DNA of 64,000 nt from the NCBI RefSeq assembly GCF_042688525.2, contig NZ_JBHWAB010000001.1, positions 3,162,001-3,226,000 on the forward strand, given 5' to 3'. A program made the translations under genes and the position numbers. Every line of letters begins with the position of its first letter. Position 1 is the first letter of the stretch. Below are positions 1-8,521 of the stretch, one piece after another. The notes beneath the pieces are model-generated. The model saw only the letters and a list, made by a program, of their open reading frames with translations. It did not search any database and was not told the origin of the DNA. Source of the stretch: Haloimpatiens sp042688525. Its GTDB lineage: Bacteria > Bacillota > Clostridia > Clostridiales > Clostridiaceae.

Positions 1-150
1 AAATCTACTTGCTCCTTGCAAAGACTACAACAAAGTCAGCTATGCTTTGTCTGGGGCCTAAGCTGTTAAGTTAGCTGAAGCGCGCACATGTTTTAGGCTC
101 TGTAACACATAGCTTTTTAGTATTCTTTGCTTTAATACTACTATAAAAGT
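1..150 (+). other. Possible structured 5' leader, unassigned
   Basis: No credible reading frame. Several nested inverted segments are visible: ACAAAG/CTTTGT around 29-50, GCCTAA/TTAGGC around 56-98, and TAGTATT/AATACTA around 117-139, just before the ribosome binding site of the next gene. GC content is higher than in neighbouring spacers. This could be the end of an upstream RNA or a folded leader of the next gene; I recognise no known riboswitch consensus. Confidence 0.2.
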
Positions 151-164
151 GAAGGAGTAAGGAA

Positions 165-464
165 ATGAAGTATGTGAAAGCACAAGATGTGTTACCAGAG
201 GAAATTCTTAAAATAATACAAAAATATGTAGATGGGAAATATCTTTATGTACCCAGGAAAAATGAAAATCATAAGGCCTGGGGAGAAAATAGTGGTATAA
301 GAAGTAGTCTTAAGATTAGAAATGCCGAGATTTATAAAAAGTACGTTGAAGGGACTACTATTAATGAATTAACTCAAGAATATTATCTATCAGAAAAAAG
401 TATAAGAAGAATAATAAGTCAAGAGAAACGTCTTACTCATAATCATTACAGAATTATTTATTAG
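165..464 (+). CDS. CD3324-type helix-turn-helix protein
   Basis: 99-residue protein with the layout of the small CD3324 family. An N-terminal segment (KAQDVLPEEILKIIQKYVDG, then YLYVPRK) is followed by a C-terminal helix-turn-helix of the Mor/sigma-like type (residues about 60-90, INELTQEYYLSEKSIRRI). It is probably a DNA-binding regulator, but no target is visible. The start is supported by GAAGGAG about 8 bases upstream. It stands alone, and the next transcription terminator lies beyond a palindromic element. The family assignment rests on the conserved YVDG...YVPRK block; the exact role is unknown. Confidence 0.75.
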   Translation: MKYVKAQDVLPEEILKIIQKYVDGKYLYVPRKNENHKAWGENSGIRSSLKIRNAEIYKKYVEGTTINELTQEYYLSEKSIRRIISQEKRLTHNHYRIIY

Positions 465-506
465 ATTGAATCCTTATTTTAAACTATGTTATGATTTCAT
501 TGTAAT

Positions 507-762
507 CCAACTTTCCCAGGTGAAAATAGCCGCTGCGGGAAATGATATCTTGCTTAGAAACCTTTCACTTCAGTAACAAGTTCTAAAGCTTTACTCATAT
601 TGAAAAAAGATTTTTTAATTAATATTCCGTAGGAATCAGTAATTAAAAAATAACTTTTTTCAAATTCGTAAAGCTAAGAACTTGTAAACTTTGTTCAAAT
701 GTTTCTTACGCAATATATCATTTCCCTTCGCTAAGCAGTATTTTTTTACTGCAAAAGTTGAG
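507..762 (+). mobile_element. Long-hairpin (MITE-like) element, copy A
   Basis: About 256 bp forming one long imperfect hairpin with ends CCAACTTTCCCAG and TGCAAAAGTTGAG. It is flanked on both sides by the 8-bp direct repeat ATTGTAAT (499-506 and 763-770), as expected of a target-site duplication. No coding capacity. The arms match the copies at 1674, 6505, 9821 and 39345. Confidence 0.85.
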
Positions 763-851
763 ATTGTAATAATCCAATGAAAGTTATAATTTTCAATTTA
801 AGACAATATTCAAAAGTAAAATGATTGTGAATATATACTACGTTTTAACTT

Positions 852-901
852 AAGATGATTATTGTTACTTTCAGTTGGAGTAATAATAATCATCTTTTTT
901 T
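852..901 (+). terminator. Rho-independent terminator
   Basis: Long stem AAGATGATTATT...AATAATAATCATCTT followed by a run of T on the plus strand. It would end transcripts coming from the CD3324-type gene through palindrome copy A. Confidence 0.7.
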
Positions 902-931
902 ACAATATATACTTTTTAAAGCTGTAACATA

Positions 932-980
932 AAAATAACTAATATATAATTTAAAATTTTTGCTAAATCAAAAATCAACA
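932..980 (+). repeat. Relic of AT-rich dispersed repeat
   Basis: AATAACTAATATATAATTT followed by a TTTTTGCTAAATC..AAAATCAAC segment. This matches the inner part of the repeats at 24603-24760 and 28210-28305. It ends immediately before the fusB-like gene. Confidence 0.5.
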
Positions 981-1005
981 TATGTACAGAGAGGTGTCAA
1001 AGTTT

Positions 1006-1662
1006 ATGAATGCTTTTATCAAAAAACATGAATACAATTATATAAAAAAATGTTTAAAAAATTTAAATAATGCTTTCAGAAATTGTGCAGATCCTAATAT
1101 TATTGAAGTAAGTAAAGCATGTATACAAGAAAAAATGTTACGTCTTTTTAAAAATTTATCTGAGGAAGAAAAAGAACTACTTAACATTAGTAAAATAAAT
1201 GATTCCTTGGACATTGATACGTATTTAGTTGAATTGAATAAATATGTATATGGAATGCCAAAGATTACAGATGCACAAATTAATAAATTATTTAAAAAGG
1301 AAAAGAAATTTAAATTACCAGATCCAAGTGCACAGGATTCAAAAAATGTGTATTTAGGTTGGATTGATCGATCCATTAGAAAATTATTTATAGCTTACAA
1401 TATGAATGGTAAACTTGTCGGTATGACGTGTAAAATTCCAAATTATAGTTCCAACAATCTTCATGTCTGTGCACTTTGCAATCATGTAGGTCCACAAAAT
1501 GAAGTAGCCTTTGTTTCATCTGTCTGTAAAAAAAATAATACTAAAAAAGGTTCCTATAGGTCAATAGGATTTGATATATGTTTAAATAGCAAGGAATGTA
1601 ATGAAAGAATTGCATCTACCGAAAAGCTTGAGAAAATTTTAAAAGATGTTAATAAAAAGTAA
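1006..1662 (+). CDS. FusB/FusC-family EF-G-binding protein
   Basis: 218-residue protein, close to the usual ~213 residues of FusB-type proteins. An N-terminal helical domain (about 1-120) is followed by a treble-clef zinc domain with CALC (about 154-157), a cysteine in SSVC (about 172) and a last cysteine in KEC (about 198). Proteins of this family bind elongation factor G on the ribosome and can confer fusidic acid tolerance; chromosomal homologues are common in Firmicutes. I chose the second methionine because GAGAGGTG lies 9 bases upstream of it, while the earlier ATG at 982 has no binding site. It stands alone between two copies of the long-hairpin element. Actual resistance is not shown by sequence. 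Confidence 0.8.
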   Translation: MNAFIKKHEYNYIKKCLKNLNNAFRNCADPNIIEVSKACIQEKMLRLFKNLSEEEKELLNISKINDSLDIDTYLVELNKYVYGMPKITDAQINKLFKKEKKFKLPDPSAQDSKNVYLGWIDRSIRKLFIAYNMNGKLVGMTCKIPNYSSNNLHVCALCNHVGPQNEVAFVSSVCKKNNTKKGSYRSIGFDICLNSKECNERIASTEKLEKILKDVNKK

Positions 1663-1673
1663 CAGTTACTTTC

Positions 1674-1930
1674 CATCACTTTCACAGATGAAAAATAGCC
1701 GCTACGGGAAATGATATCTTGCTTAGAAACCTTTCACTTCAGTAACAAGTTCTAAGCTTTACTCATATTGAAAAAAGATTTTTTAATTAATATTCCGTAG
1801 GAATCAGTAATTAAAAAATAACTTTTTTCAAATTCGTAAAGCTAAGAACTTGTAAACTTTGTTCAAATGTTTCTTACGCAAGATATCATTTTCCTTCGCT
1901 AAGCAGTATTTTTTTTACTGCGAAAGTTGA
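1674..1930 (+). mobile_element. Long-hairpin element, copy B
   Basis: Same orientation as copy A and almost identical through the core, with the terminal CTGCGAAAGTTGA on the right. The left end is diverged (CATCACTTTCACAG) and no clean direct repeat remains, so this is an older copy. Confidence 0.8.
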
Positions 1931-2237
1931 ATTATTAATAATTTATAGATGTATTATAACTAGCTTTAAACACTATTATTTTTTAATTAGTCATACCAAT
2001 CTCTAAAAAGTCTACATCATTTATGATATGGTTCTCCGTATCATATCCTAAACTTTAAGAATGTTGTAATTGAACTAGAGAAAATTTATAATTTAGTATA
2101 CAATTATACAATGAAACTTCAAGAGAGGAGGTATTTTTACACTTTTAGGAGTATTATATATCTACATAACTATAACTAATTATAAAAAAGAAAATAAAAA
2201 ATGATTACAATTTAACAACTAAAAATGGAGGTTATTT
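1931..2237. other. Intergenic region with decayed coding trace
   Basis: No intact gene. A strong ribosome-binding-like GAGAGGAGG at about 2122-2131 is not followed by a usable start codon. An open stretch just downstream encodes a hydrophobic tail ending KKENKK before a stop near 2203. It may be the end of a lost small membrane protein. Confidence 0.3.
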
Positions 2238-2816
2238 ATGATGAAAAATATTTATGAAGAATGTCCGGTATACAAAAATAAACTTATTACATTAAAGCAA
2301 ACAACCATGGAGGATGCCCAAGAATTATTAGAGTGCTATTCCGATGAAAAGGCAGTACCATTTTTCAACTCTGATAATTGCCAGGGAGATGATTTTCACT
2401 ATACAACAATTGAAAGAATGCAGAAAGCAGTTGACTTCTGGGATTTTTCTTATAAAAACAAATACTTCGTAAGATGGACAATAATTTTGAATGACACAAA
2501 TAAAAAAATTGGTACAGTTGAAATGTTTCATAGAATTGCAGATGATGAATTTAATCACCATGGTGTATTAAGAATTGATTTGCAAAGCCATTACGAAAAA
2601 CAACCAGTTATTGATGCTATTTTAGAAATTGTTGATGAAAATTTTTATGAGGCATTTGATGTTAAAGCTATTCTCACAAAAGCTATTCCAAATGCTGCTG
2701 AACGAATTACCTCATTAATACAAAAGGGCTACCAGCCAACTAACAAAAAACTTGGGATATATGATGACTATTTTGTAGGTAAAATCAAGGGGACAGGTAA
2801 GAAGACAACTCATTAA
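2238..2816 (+). CDS. GNAT family N-acetyltransferase
   Basis: 192-residue protein of the RimJ/RimL-like GNAT type. It has an N-terminal beta strand (NKLITLKQTTMEDAQELLECY), a central 'KKIGTVEMFHR' strand and a C-terminal 'AIPNAAERITSLIQKGYQ' segment in the position of the acetyl-CoA-binding helix and following strand. The classical Q/RxxGxG/A loop is poorly conserved (IDLQSHYEKQPVIDAI), so its activity or substrate cannot be deduced. AATGGAGG lies 6 bases before the start. It is followed 20 bases later by a small membrane protein gene and the two are probably co-transcribed. Confidence 0.75.
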   Translation: MMKNIYEECPVYKNKLITLKQTTMEDAQELLECYSDEKAVPFFNSDNCQGDDFHYTTIERMQKAVDFWDFSYKNKYFVRWTIILNDTNKKIGTVEMFHRIADDEFNHHGVLRIDLQSHYEKQPVIDAILEIVDENFYEAFDVKAILTKAIPNAAERITSLIQKGYQPTNKKLGIYDDYFVGKIKGTGKKTTH

Positions 2817-2835
2817 TTTTACAGGAGGTCCTATC

Positions 2836-3225
2836 ATGAAAAAAAATACAGTATTATTTACAAGAATTCTTTATATCCTATTTATTATTGGAACTATAAT
2901 TTCACTTTTTATTGCTTTTAAAGACATAAACAATATCATTGCTTTGAATTTTGTAAAGGGGTATGTAATTTTCACTTTCTTTATGTTTATATATATTCCT
3001 TTAATAACTGTTATAAATTTAAAGAAATTAAAATGGATTAAAGTAAAGAAAAGATTATTAAAGTTAATAATTTTATTTGTTTTATTTGGTGCTTCAAATT
3101 ATATCTTTGATTATGCATTTAGACCTTCAAAAATAGATTTATTTAGAGAATCTTCTATTGCTTTTGGTTTATCTTTTGGTATCACTTTTGTGGACATTAC
3201 ATTTTTAAAAAAGAAGTATAATTAA
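2836..3225 (+). CDS. Small four-helix membrane protein, unknown function
   Basis: 129 residues with four hydrophobic segments (about 8-27, 42-63, 75-91 and 106-122) separated by short charged loops rich in lysine. I do not recognise a family. An excellent AGGAGG lies 7 bases upstream, and the short gap from the acetyltransferase indicates an operon. A 58-bp palindrome begins 3 bases after the stop and probably serves as terminator. Confidence 0.6.
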   Translation: MKKNTVLFTRILYILFIIGTIISLFIAFKDINNIIALNFVKGYVIFTFFMFIYIPLITVINLKKLKWIKVKKRLLKLIILFVLFGASNYIFDYAFRPSKIDLFRESSIAFGLSFGITFVDITFLKKKYN

Positions 3226-3227
3226 AA

Positions 3228-3283
3228 GGGACATATCATTAATTTCATCTGCAAACTACAGTGTAAATTAATGATATGTCCCC
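3228..3283. repeat. 58-bp palindrome, copy 1 (variant arms)
   Basis: GGGACATATCATTAAT...ATTAATGATATGTCCC. Both arms differ from the family consensus ACGGTTC/GAACCGT in a matched way (ACATATC/GATATGT), so pairing is retained. It lies at the end of the acetyltransferase operon. Confidence 0.85.
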
Positions 3284-3294
3284 TACTATTTTTA

Positions 3295-3609
3295 CTACTG
3301 TATTTTATCTAGAAAATTCACCATGATTTGAGTAAATTCTTTCGGCTTTTCATAATGAAAATCATGTCCTGATACAACATCTACTAGTACATTATTTTTG
3401 ATTAACGAATGTGCACGATTGACATCTTTATCATCCATAGCTGCTAAAAGAATACCATTTTCATCATAATGCCAACTTGTATGAATGAAAATTGATGGGC
3501 AATCAATTCTTGCTAAAGTTTCTGATTGATCATAGTTTTTAAACCATGAGCAGTCATAAAAAGTATCACCAAATTTAAGATCATAAGGGCCAGATATTAA
3601 TTCAAACAT
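3295..3609 (-). pseudogene. C-terminal remnant of an alpha/beta hydrolase
   Basis: 104-codon frame that matches only the last third of an alpha/beta-hydrolase. It includes the strand carrying the acid (CPSIFIHTSWHYDENGILLAAMDD) and the catalytic histidine region (VVSGHDFHYEKPKEF). The nucleophile elbow G-x-S-x-G and the oxyanion-hole region are absent. A stop codon directly precedes the ATG and the next 190 bases upstream carry no coding signal. It is therefore read as a truncated gene rather than a short enzyme. Confidence 0.7.
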
Positions 3610-3638
3610 TTAACGATAAAATTTTCTATTATGTTTAT

Positions 3639-3678
3639 AAAGAACTTATCCAAAACGAATAAGTTCTTTTTATATTTT
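3639..3678 (+). terminator. Hairpin terminator
   Basis: AAAGAACTTAT, a loop, ATAAGTTCTTT, then TTTATATTTT on the plus strand. It may stop read-through from the 2.2-3.2 kb operon. Confidence 0.6.
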
Positions 3679-3824
3679 CATCTCCAAATTTATCTGATTT
3701 AGATTTGAATAATAGATTAATATGATTTATTATCAATTATAAAGAATATTAGTTTTAATTATAAATATTTAACATAATTATATATAACAACTTCTATTTT
3801 AGATTGATGAAGGGAGAGATTTTT

Positions 3825-4235
3825 ATGAAAGTAAAGAAAAAGTGGAAGGTTCTATTATTAGCAATTATATTAATAGCTGTTAGTTATGCCTTAACTTATA
3901 TTCCTCATAAAATAGTTAAGATTTCCCCTTCCAAAGTATCTTCCATCAAAATTCTTGATGGTAACACAGGAAAATCCACTGTAATTACTGAAAGAAAAGA
4001 TATTGAACACATTATTAATAATCTTAACAGCATAACATTCAAAAAAGATAAATGTTCATTATTCTATATGGGTTATTCTTTTAGAACAACTATCTATAGA
4101 AATGATGGCTCGGTATACAAAAAATTTATAATAAATTCAGAAAATACGCTTCGCAAATACCCATTTTTTTATAGCGATACTACCCGAAGCATTGACTATG
4201 ATTATATTAAGAACTTAATAGACAAGCAAAACTAA
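3825..4235 (+). CDS. Membrane-anchored small protein, DUF5301-like
   Basis: 136 residues. One N-terminal membrane segment (about 6-27) is followed by a mostly beta extracellular domain ('SSIKILDGNTGKSTVITERKDIEHIINNLNSITF ... SLFYMGYSFRTTIYRNDG', split over residues 36-100). This pattern resembles DUF5301 proteins, but I cannot confirm it. I chose the ATG preceded by GGGAGAG; the ATG 21 bases upstream lacks a site. It shares architecture, but little sequence, with the three paralogues at 35.1, 39.7 and 40.2 kb. It is convergent with an acetyltransferase gene, with a 58-bp palindrome between them. Confidence 0.6.
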   Translation: MKVKKKWKVLLLAIILIAVSYALTYIPHKIVKISPSKVSSIKILDGNTGKSTVITERKDIEHIINNLNSITFKKDKCSLFYMGYSFRTTIYRNDGSVYKKFIINSENTLRKYPFFYSDTTRSIDYDYIKNLIDKQN

Positions 4236-4236
4236 A

Positions 4237-4293
4237 GGGGACGGTTCATTAATTTTAACTGTAATTTACAGATTAAATTAATGAACCGTCCCC
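4237..4293. repeat. 58-bp palindrome, copy 2 (consensus type)
   Basis: GGGGACGGTTCATTAATTT ... AAATTAATGAACCGTCCCC around an inner CTGTAA/TTACAG dyad, followed by TATTTTAC. It sits between convergent genes, where it can act as a bidirectional terminator. Confidence 0.9.
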
Positions 4294-4311
4294 TATTTTA
4301 CAACACTTTTA

Positions 4312-5193
4312 TTAGGCATGCGAAGTTTCAGAAAATAAGAATTTATCAATTGTTTCCACTGATAGTGATTTTACCAAAAATGTATAATCATCCTTTTGTA
4401 AATCCTTAATTTCAAGTTTCATAAATTTTAGATCTGGAGTAAAATTAAAGTTTACCTTTTTAACTTTAGAACTTGCAATCTTTAATATAATGCTCTCAAT
4501 GTTTATACTATTTTTACTCAATACATCATATAAATTAAGCTCATTATCTTCTATAGAAAATATCACAATAGTATTTTCTTCCTCCAAATAATAAATATTA
4601 TCCGAAAAAACATATAAACAATAAAACAAAATAAGATGCTCATCATTCTTTACTCCTAACTTTTGAGAAATATAGGTTCTTTCTGAAGCTAATTTACGTA
4701 TAAGATTTAAGTCCTCTTTATTTGAAAAATCTAATTTTCTCAATTTTGTATCTGGATCTTTATCAACATTTAATTCCATTGAAAAAGTACTTTCTATTTC
4801 AGGTTTAAATCCAAATTTAAGATATAAACTTAATGCATTATCTGCTGCAAATAGATATATAAAATCAACATCCTTTTCATATTCATCCAACACAATTTTC
4901 ATAAGGCTTGACACAAGACCTTTTTTTCTATAATCCGGATGAGTCATTACAGTTCCAATCTGGACTGCTTTTTTCTTTTGCCCTTTCCACATAATTTCTA
5001 GTTTATTTACAGAGATATTAGAAATCACTTTATCACCATCAACATAAGAGTAACAAATATAATTTTCATTCCAAAAACCCTTTTGAAACCATGGTTCAAA
5101 ATCTATTCCAAATGTACCAATGGCAAGCTCGTTAAAACTAGCTCTATACTTTTCATTGTTTTTATAATCTGTTATTAGTTTAAATTTATCCAT
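4312..5193 (-). CDS. GNAT family N-acetyltransferase, Eis-like layout
   Basis: 293 residues. The N-terminal half carries a canonical acetyl-CoA-binding region: VQIGTVMTHPDYRKKGLVSS (about 87-106, V-x-P-x-x-R/K-x-x-G) followed by YLFAADNALSLYLKFGF. The C-terminal ~130 residues form a second, degenerate domain like that of large Eis/enhanced-survival acetyltransferases. The acceptor substrate is unknown. CGGGGG precedes the ATG. The start lies 15 bases after the stop of the S4-domain gene, so the two are very likely one transcript ending at the palindrome at 4237. Confidence 0.8.
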   Translation of the reverse strand: MDKFKLITDYKNNEKYRASFNELAIGTFGIDFEPWFQKGFWNENYICYSYVDGDKVISNISVNKLEIMWKGQKKKAVQIGTVMTHPDYRKKGLVSSLMKIVLDEYEKDVDFIYLFAADNALSLYLKFGFKPEIESTFSMELNVDKDPDTKLRKLDFSNKEDLNLIRKLASERTYISQKLGVKNDEHLILFYCLYVFSDNIYYLEEENTIVIFSIEDNELNLYDVLSKNSINIESIILKIASSKVKKVNFNFTPDLKFMKLEIKDLQKDDYTFLVKSLSVETIDKFLFSETSHA

Positions 5194-5208
5194 TATGAAA
5201 ACCCCCGA

Positions 5209-5736
5209 TTATTCCTCTATTTTTTGTTCATTTATTTCATCTATTAATATTGTAATGATGTCTTTTTCTCTTAAAACAACATTTGATTTAACTATATTTC
5301 CATTTATCCTTATAAATCCTTCATTAATCAATTTTACGATTTGGGCTCTACTAATATCTGTTATTTTTGATGATAAAAATTTATCTAATCTAATTTTCTT
5401 ACATAATTGTTGTAGCAAAATTTCCACCTCATTAATTTTTTGTTGCGTTAATTCAGAAATACTAATTTCCTCATATTCACTTTCAATCTGATCATACTTT
5501 TCAGAATTATTTTCTAAACCTGATAGTGCTTTAAATGTAGAAATTTTTTTATTCCAAGTATGACCTTTTGGACATTTATAAATAGCAAAATAAAATATAT
5601 TTTTACCATTTGCATTTTGTCTTCTTTTTAGTGAATCTTTAAACCTTACTTTTTTACCACAATTGTGACAATATCTATCTTCCCAATCTATTTCATTATT
5701 ATATATACTCCAAATTAAATTTAACTTCTTTTCCAT
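5209..5736 (-). CDS. Zinc-finger plus S4 RNA-binding domain protein
   Basis: 175 residues. An N-terminal zinc-ribbon-like module (C23-x2-C26 ... C55-x3-H59, 'CHNCGKK...CPKGH') is followed by an acidic linker and a C-terminal S4 domain (about 118-170: IRLDKFLSSKITDISRAQIV, then a GFIRINGNIVKSN-type loop, then a strand). S4 domains bind structured RNA, so a ribosome- or tRNA-related role is plausible. The ATG was chosen because GGAGG lies 8 bases before it; the frame extends slightly further upstream through a TTG. It is the first gene of a two-gene unit with the acetyltransferase downstream. Confidence 0.75.
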   Translation of the reverse strand: MEKKLNLIWSIYNNEIDWEDRYCHNCGKKVRFKDSLKRRQNANGKNIFYFAIYKCPKGHTWNKKISTFKALSGLENNSEKYDQIESEYEEISISELTQQKINEVEILLQQLCKKIRLDKFLSSKITDISRAQIVKLINEGFIRINGNIVKSNVVLREKDIITILIDEINEQKIEE

Positions 5737-5751
5737 ATTCCTTACCTCCAA

Positions 5752-6504
5752 TTAATTTAGTTAACGGAAAGGAATATAAAAAGTTTTTATTATATTTTGG
5801 TAATGTGTAAATCATAAACTATTATAATACTCCTTTCGCTTATTGATTTGAATACATTACCTTAAATATAGGTTCCATATAATCACCGCCAATCTTTTAT
5901 TTGTGATTGATGTGTTTATATGTAACTATCAAATATAAATACTTACTTCACAGGCTCTAGACACTAATTTTCCCCAGCACTTGTTTTTAACTACAAAAGT
6001 TAAATTCTTTAAAAAATTTATAATTTCCTACAAAAAACAAAATTTAACATGCGCTGTAATTTCTCCAATAAGATAAAAAAGGCTATAAGCGAGAAGAACT
6101 CACTTATAGCCTAATACAATCCTAAATTATTAGATACAAATTAAAACTATATAAAAATACATGCAAAGTGTAAAATCTAAAGCAATACACTAAATACACT
6201 AAATTTATATAAACATCATAATTTATTATAATAATTAATTATAGCAAAGTAAGTTACCTTCTAAATTGTTAGTTCCATAAAAAGCACACCAAAAAAGCCT
6301 AATTAAAATTAAGCAAATTTAATACATTCTTACAAAATATTTATTAATTTTTAAATAAAATTAATATTAACAATTTGATGGTGTCATAACTTACTTTCCT
6401 CCTTTAAATTACAAATTTATATACATATATAATAAACCAAAATATGTATCTTGTAAAGGTTATATATATTTTCAATATCTATTCCCCAATTCTTATAAAT
6501 CAAT
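5752..6504. other. Long intergenic region
   Basis: Very AT-rich and without a gene of normal size. A perfect AAAGGAGG ribosome binding site on the minus strand (about 6403) precedes a six-codon frame MTPSNC (6387-6367, minus). About 255 bases further on is a good minus-strand terminator (6111-6072). Together these suggest a short minus-strand transcript: a leader peptide, a small RNA, or a broken gene. Confidence 0.35.
6072..6111 (-). terminator. Rho-independent terminator, minus strand
   Basis: GGCTATAAG(T)GAG ... CTC(G)CTTATAGCC stem followed by TTTTTT when read on the minus strand. It must serve a minus-strand transcript starting in the gene-free region between it and about 6450. Confidence 0.75.
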
Positions 6505-6762
6505 ACGCTTATCATGGTAAAAAATATCCGCTCCGGAAAATGATATCTTGCTTAGAAACCTTTCACTTCAGTAACAAGTTCTAAGCTTTACTCATATTGA
6601 AAAAAGATTTTTTAATTAATATTCCATCGGAATCAGTAATTAAAAAATAACTTTTTTCAAATTCGTAAAACTAAGAACTTGTAAACTTTTTTCAAATGTT
6701 TCTTACTCAATATATCATTTTCCTTCGCTAAGCAGTATTTTTTTTACTAGAAAAGTTGAGTT
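6505..6762 (+). mobile_element. Long-hairpin element, copy C
   Basis: Core and right end (AAAAGTTGAG) match copies A and B. The left terminus is eroded (ATGGTAAAAAATATCCG). No direct repeat is recognisable. Confidence 0.75.
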
Positions 6763-6908
6763 TTAAATTCTAAATTTCTGATATTCCCCAAACTGCATTC
6801 TTGCAAAAATGAATACCATATCGCTGCCATAACATTATCAAAATAACATAGAGACAACTTTATTATGTTATAATAACAAAAAAACTCATTTGATGAGGGG
6901 GTTATACA

Positions 6909-7844
6909 TTGAAACTTGATAGACTGCTTTCTATTCTTGTGGTTTTACTTAGAAAAGAACGTGTACAAGCTAAAGAATTAGCTGAAATGTTTGACGTTTC
7001 AGTAAGAACAATACTTAGAGATGTGGAAGCACTAAATCTTGCAGGAATACCTATTGTAACATATCAGGGAATGAATGGCGGAATTGGCATTGTAGAAGGA
7101 TATCGTTTAGATAAAAATGTACTTACTCGAGATGAGATGACTACAATTATTAGAACCCTAAAAGGTATGTCCAAAACCATACCTGACAATAAGTATGAAG
7201 TTTTAGTTGAAAAATTTAAAAACTTACTAACTCCTTCACAACTTTCACTGCTAGATTCCAAACTAAACCGCTTTGTAATTGATCTGTCCCCCTGGGGAGA
7301 AAGTGAACATTTCAAAGAAAAAGTGTCAATGATACGTAATGCTATAGAAACTTTAAAAGAAATTGAATTTACATATACAGATGCAGTGGGAAATACCACT
7401 ATTCGAAAGGTTGAACCCTATTCTTTAGTTTTGAAGGGACAACAGTGGTATTTGTATGCTTGGTGTCTTCTTAGAGAAGACTTTAGACTTTTTAAACTTT
7501 TGAGAATGAATGAATTAGTCACTTTAGATACAACATATGAACGTAGAGAAATACCTGAAGAAGCCTTTGCATGGAAAGATAACTGGCAAAAATCAAAGAA
7601 TATGGTTTTACTTGAATTGGTTTTTGAAAAAGAGTTAGAAAATGTTGCTAAAGAATGGTTTCAAGAGTATATAACCAAAATTGATAATGGAAAGATTTTT
7701 GTTAAAGTATTATTTCCCGAAAATAATTGGCTTTATGGTTTTCTTTTAAGCTTTGGAACAGGAATTGAAGTTATAAATCCTCCCCATATTAGAAAAATTC
7801 TCTCTGAAATAGCTAGAGATGTTTACAAGAAATATTCTAAATAA
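6909..7844 (+). CDS. HTH/WYL-domain transcriptional regulator (YafY type)
   Basis: 311 residues. N-terminal winged helix (about 1-60, 'RLLSILVVLLRKERVQAKEL' ... 'VRTILRDVEAL'), central linker, then a WYL ligand-binding domain (about 140-215, 'VEPYSLVLKGQQWYLYAWCL' with 'REDFRLFKLLRM') and a C-terminal WCX extension. Such proteins sense small ligands or nucleic acids and often control the adjacent gene. Translation probably starts at TTG with GAGGGGG upstream. A GyrI-like ligand-binding protein gene follows 63 bases downstream on the same strand, which suggests a regulatory pair. Confidence 0.85.
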   Translation: MKLDRLLSILVVLLRKERVQAKELAEMFDVSVRTILRDVEALNLAGIPIVTYQGMNGGIGIVEGYRLDKNVLTRDEMTTIIRTLKGMSKTIPDNKYEVLVEKFKNLLTPSQLSLLDSKLNRFVIDLSPWGESEHFKEKVSMIRNAIETLKEIEFTYTDAVGNTTIRKVEPYSLVLKGQQWYLYAWCLLREDFRLFKLLRMNELVTLDTTYERREIPEEAFAWKDNWQKSKNMVLLELVFEKELENVAKEWFQEYITKIDNGKIFVKVLFPENNWLYGFLLSFGTGIEVINPPHIRKILSEIARDVYKKYSK

Positions 7845-7907
7845 ACATGACATACAGTTGTCTTGTTTGTAATGCTATACTTAAGAAAAAACAAAGGAGA
7901 GATCGAT

Positions 7908-8363
7908 ATGGATTATAAATTTGAATTAAATGAACAACCTAAACAATTGGTTCTTTCTATTCGTACAAGAACTGCAGTTGAAAATTTACCAGCAGAGTGT
8001 AAAAAAGCATATAATGATATTTTTGAGTATCTAAATGAACTAGGAGAATCACCAGCTGGTGTACCTTTTGCAGCATATTACAATATGGATATGAAAGACC
8101 TTGATGTAGAACTAGGATTTCCTATATCAAAACCCGTCCCTGAAAAAGATGAAATGAAATTAAGTGAAATTCCTGCAGGAAAACAGGTATCATGTATGTA
8201 CAAAGGACCGTATAAAGAAATATGTCCAGTATACGATGCCATGATGAAGTGGATAGAAGAAAATGGACATTCTCCAGCAGGTGCTTACGAATTTTATTAT
8301 AATTCCCCTATGGACGTGCCAGAAAGTGAATTGTTAACAAAGGTGGTATTTCTTCTTAGGTAA
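7908..8363 (+). CDS. GyrI-like small-molecule-binding protein
   Basis: 151 residues made of a single GyrI-like/AraC effector-binding (SOUL-related) domain. It has the repeated hallmark 'GESPAGVPFAAYYNMD' (about 46-61) and 'NGHSPAGAYEFYYNSP' (about 122-137), with two pseudo-symmetric halves. Stand-alone members bind hydrophobic or cationic compounds; some protect gyrase or hydrolyse cyclopropanoid ligands. The start is the ATG after AAAGGAGAG. It is probably co-transcribed with, or controlled by, the WYL regulator. The ligand is unknown. Confidence 0.8.
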   Translation: MDYKFELNEQPKQLVLSIRTRTAVENLPAECKKAYNDIFEYLNELGESPAGVPFAAYYNMDMKDLDVELGFPISKPVPEKDEMKLSEIPAGKQVSCMYKGPYKEICPVYDAMMKWIEENGHSPAGAYEFYYNSPMDVPESELLTKVVFLLR

Positions 8364-8393
8364 CTGTGACCTTTCAAAAATTGGTAAAACTAT
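8361..8393. repeat. GTAACTGTGACC repeat unit
   Basis: GGTAACTGTGACCTTTC..AAATTGGTAAAACT is almost the same as 16850-16885, and the reverse of its first part recurs at 13396-13412. It abuts a 58-bp palindrome. Confidence 0.6.
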
Positions 8394-8452
8394 GGGGACA
8401 GTTCATCAATTTTACCTGTAAACTACAGCTTAAATTAATGAACCGTCCCCCC
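8394..8452. repeat. 58-bp palindrome, copy 3
   Basis: GGGGACAGTTCATCAATTTT ... AAATTAATGAACCGTCCCCCC with a CTGTAA..CTACAG centre. It lies between the convergent GyrI-like and pRiA4b-type genes. Confidence 0.85.
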
Positions 8453-8521
8453 TTATTTTCTGCAATCCAACTTGCTTCGCACAACTTTGAAATATAATTT
8501 TTTGCAAAACAAAGAGTATCA

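Noticed and set aside
6113..6380. Possible bacteriocin-like peptide ending NLEGNLLCYN on the minus strand
   Set aside because: The frame has no start codon and begins right after a stop; no transport or modification genes are nearby.
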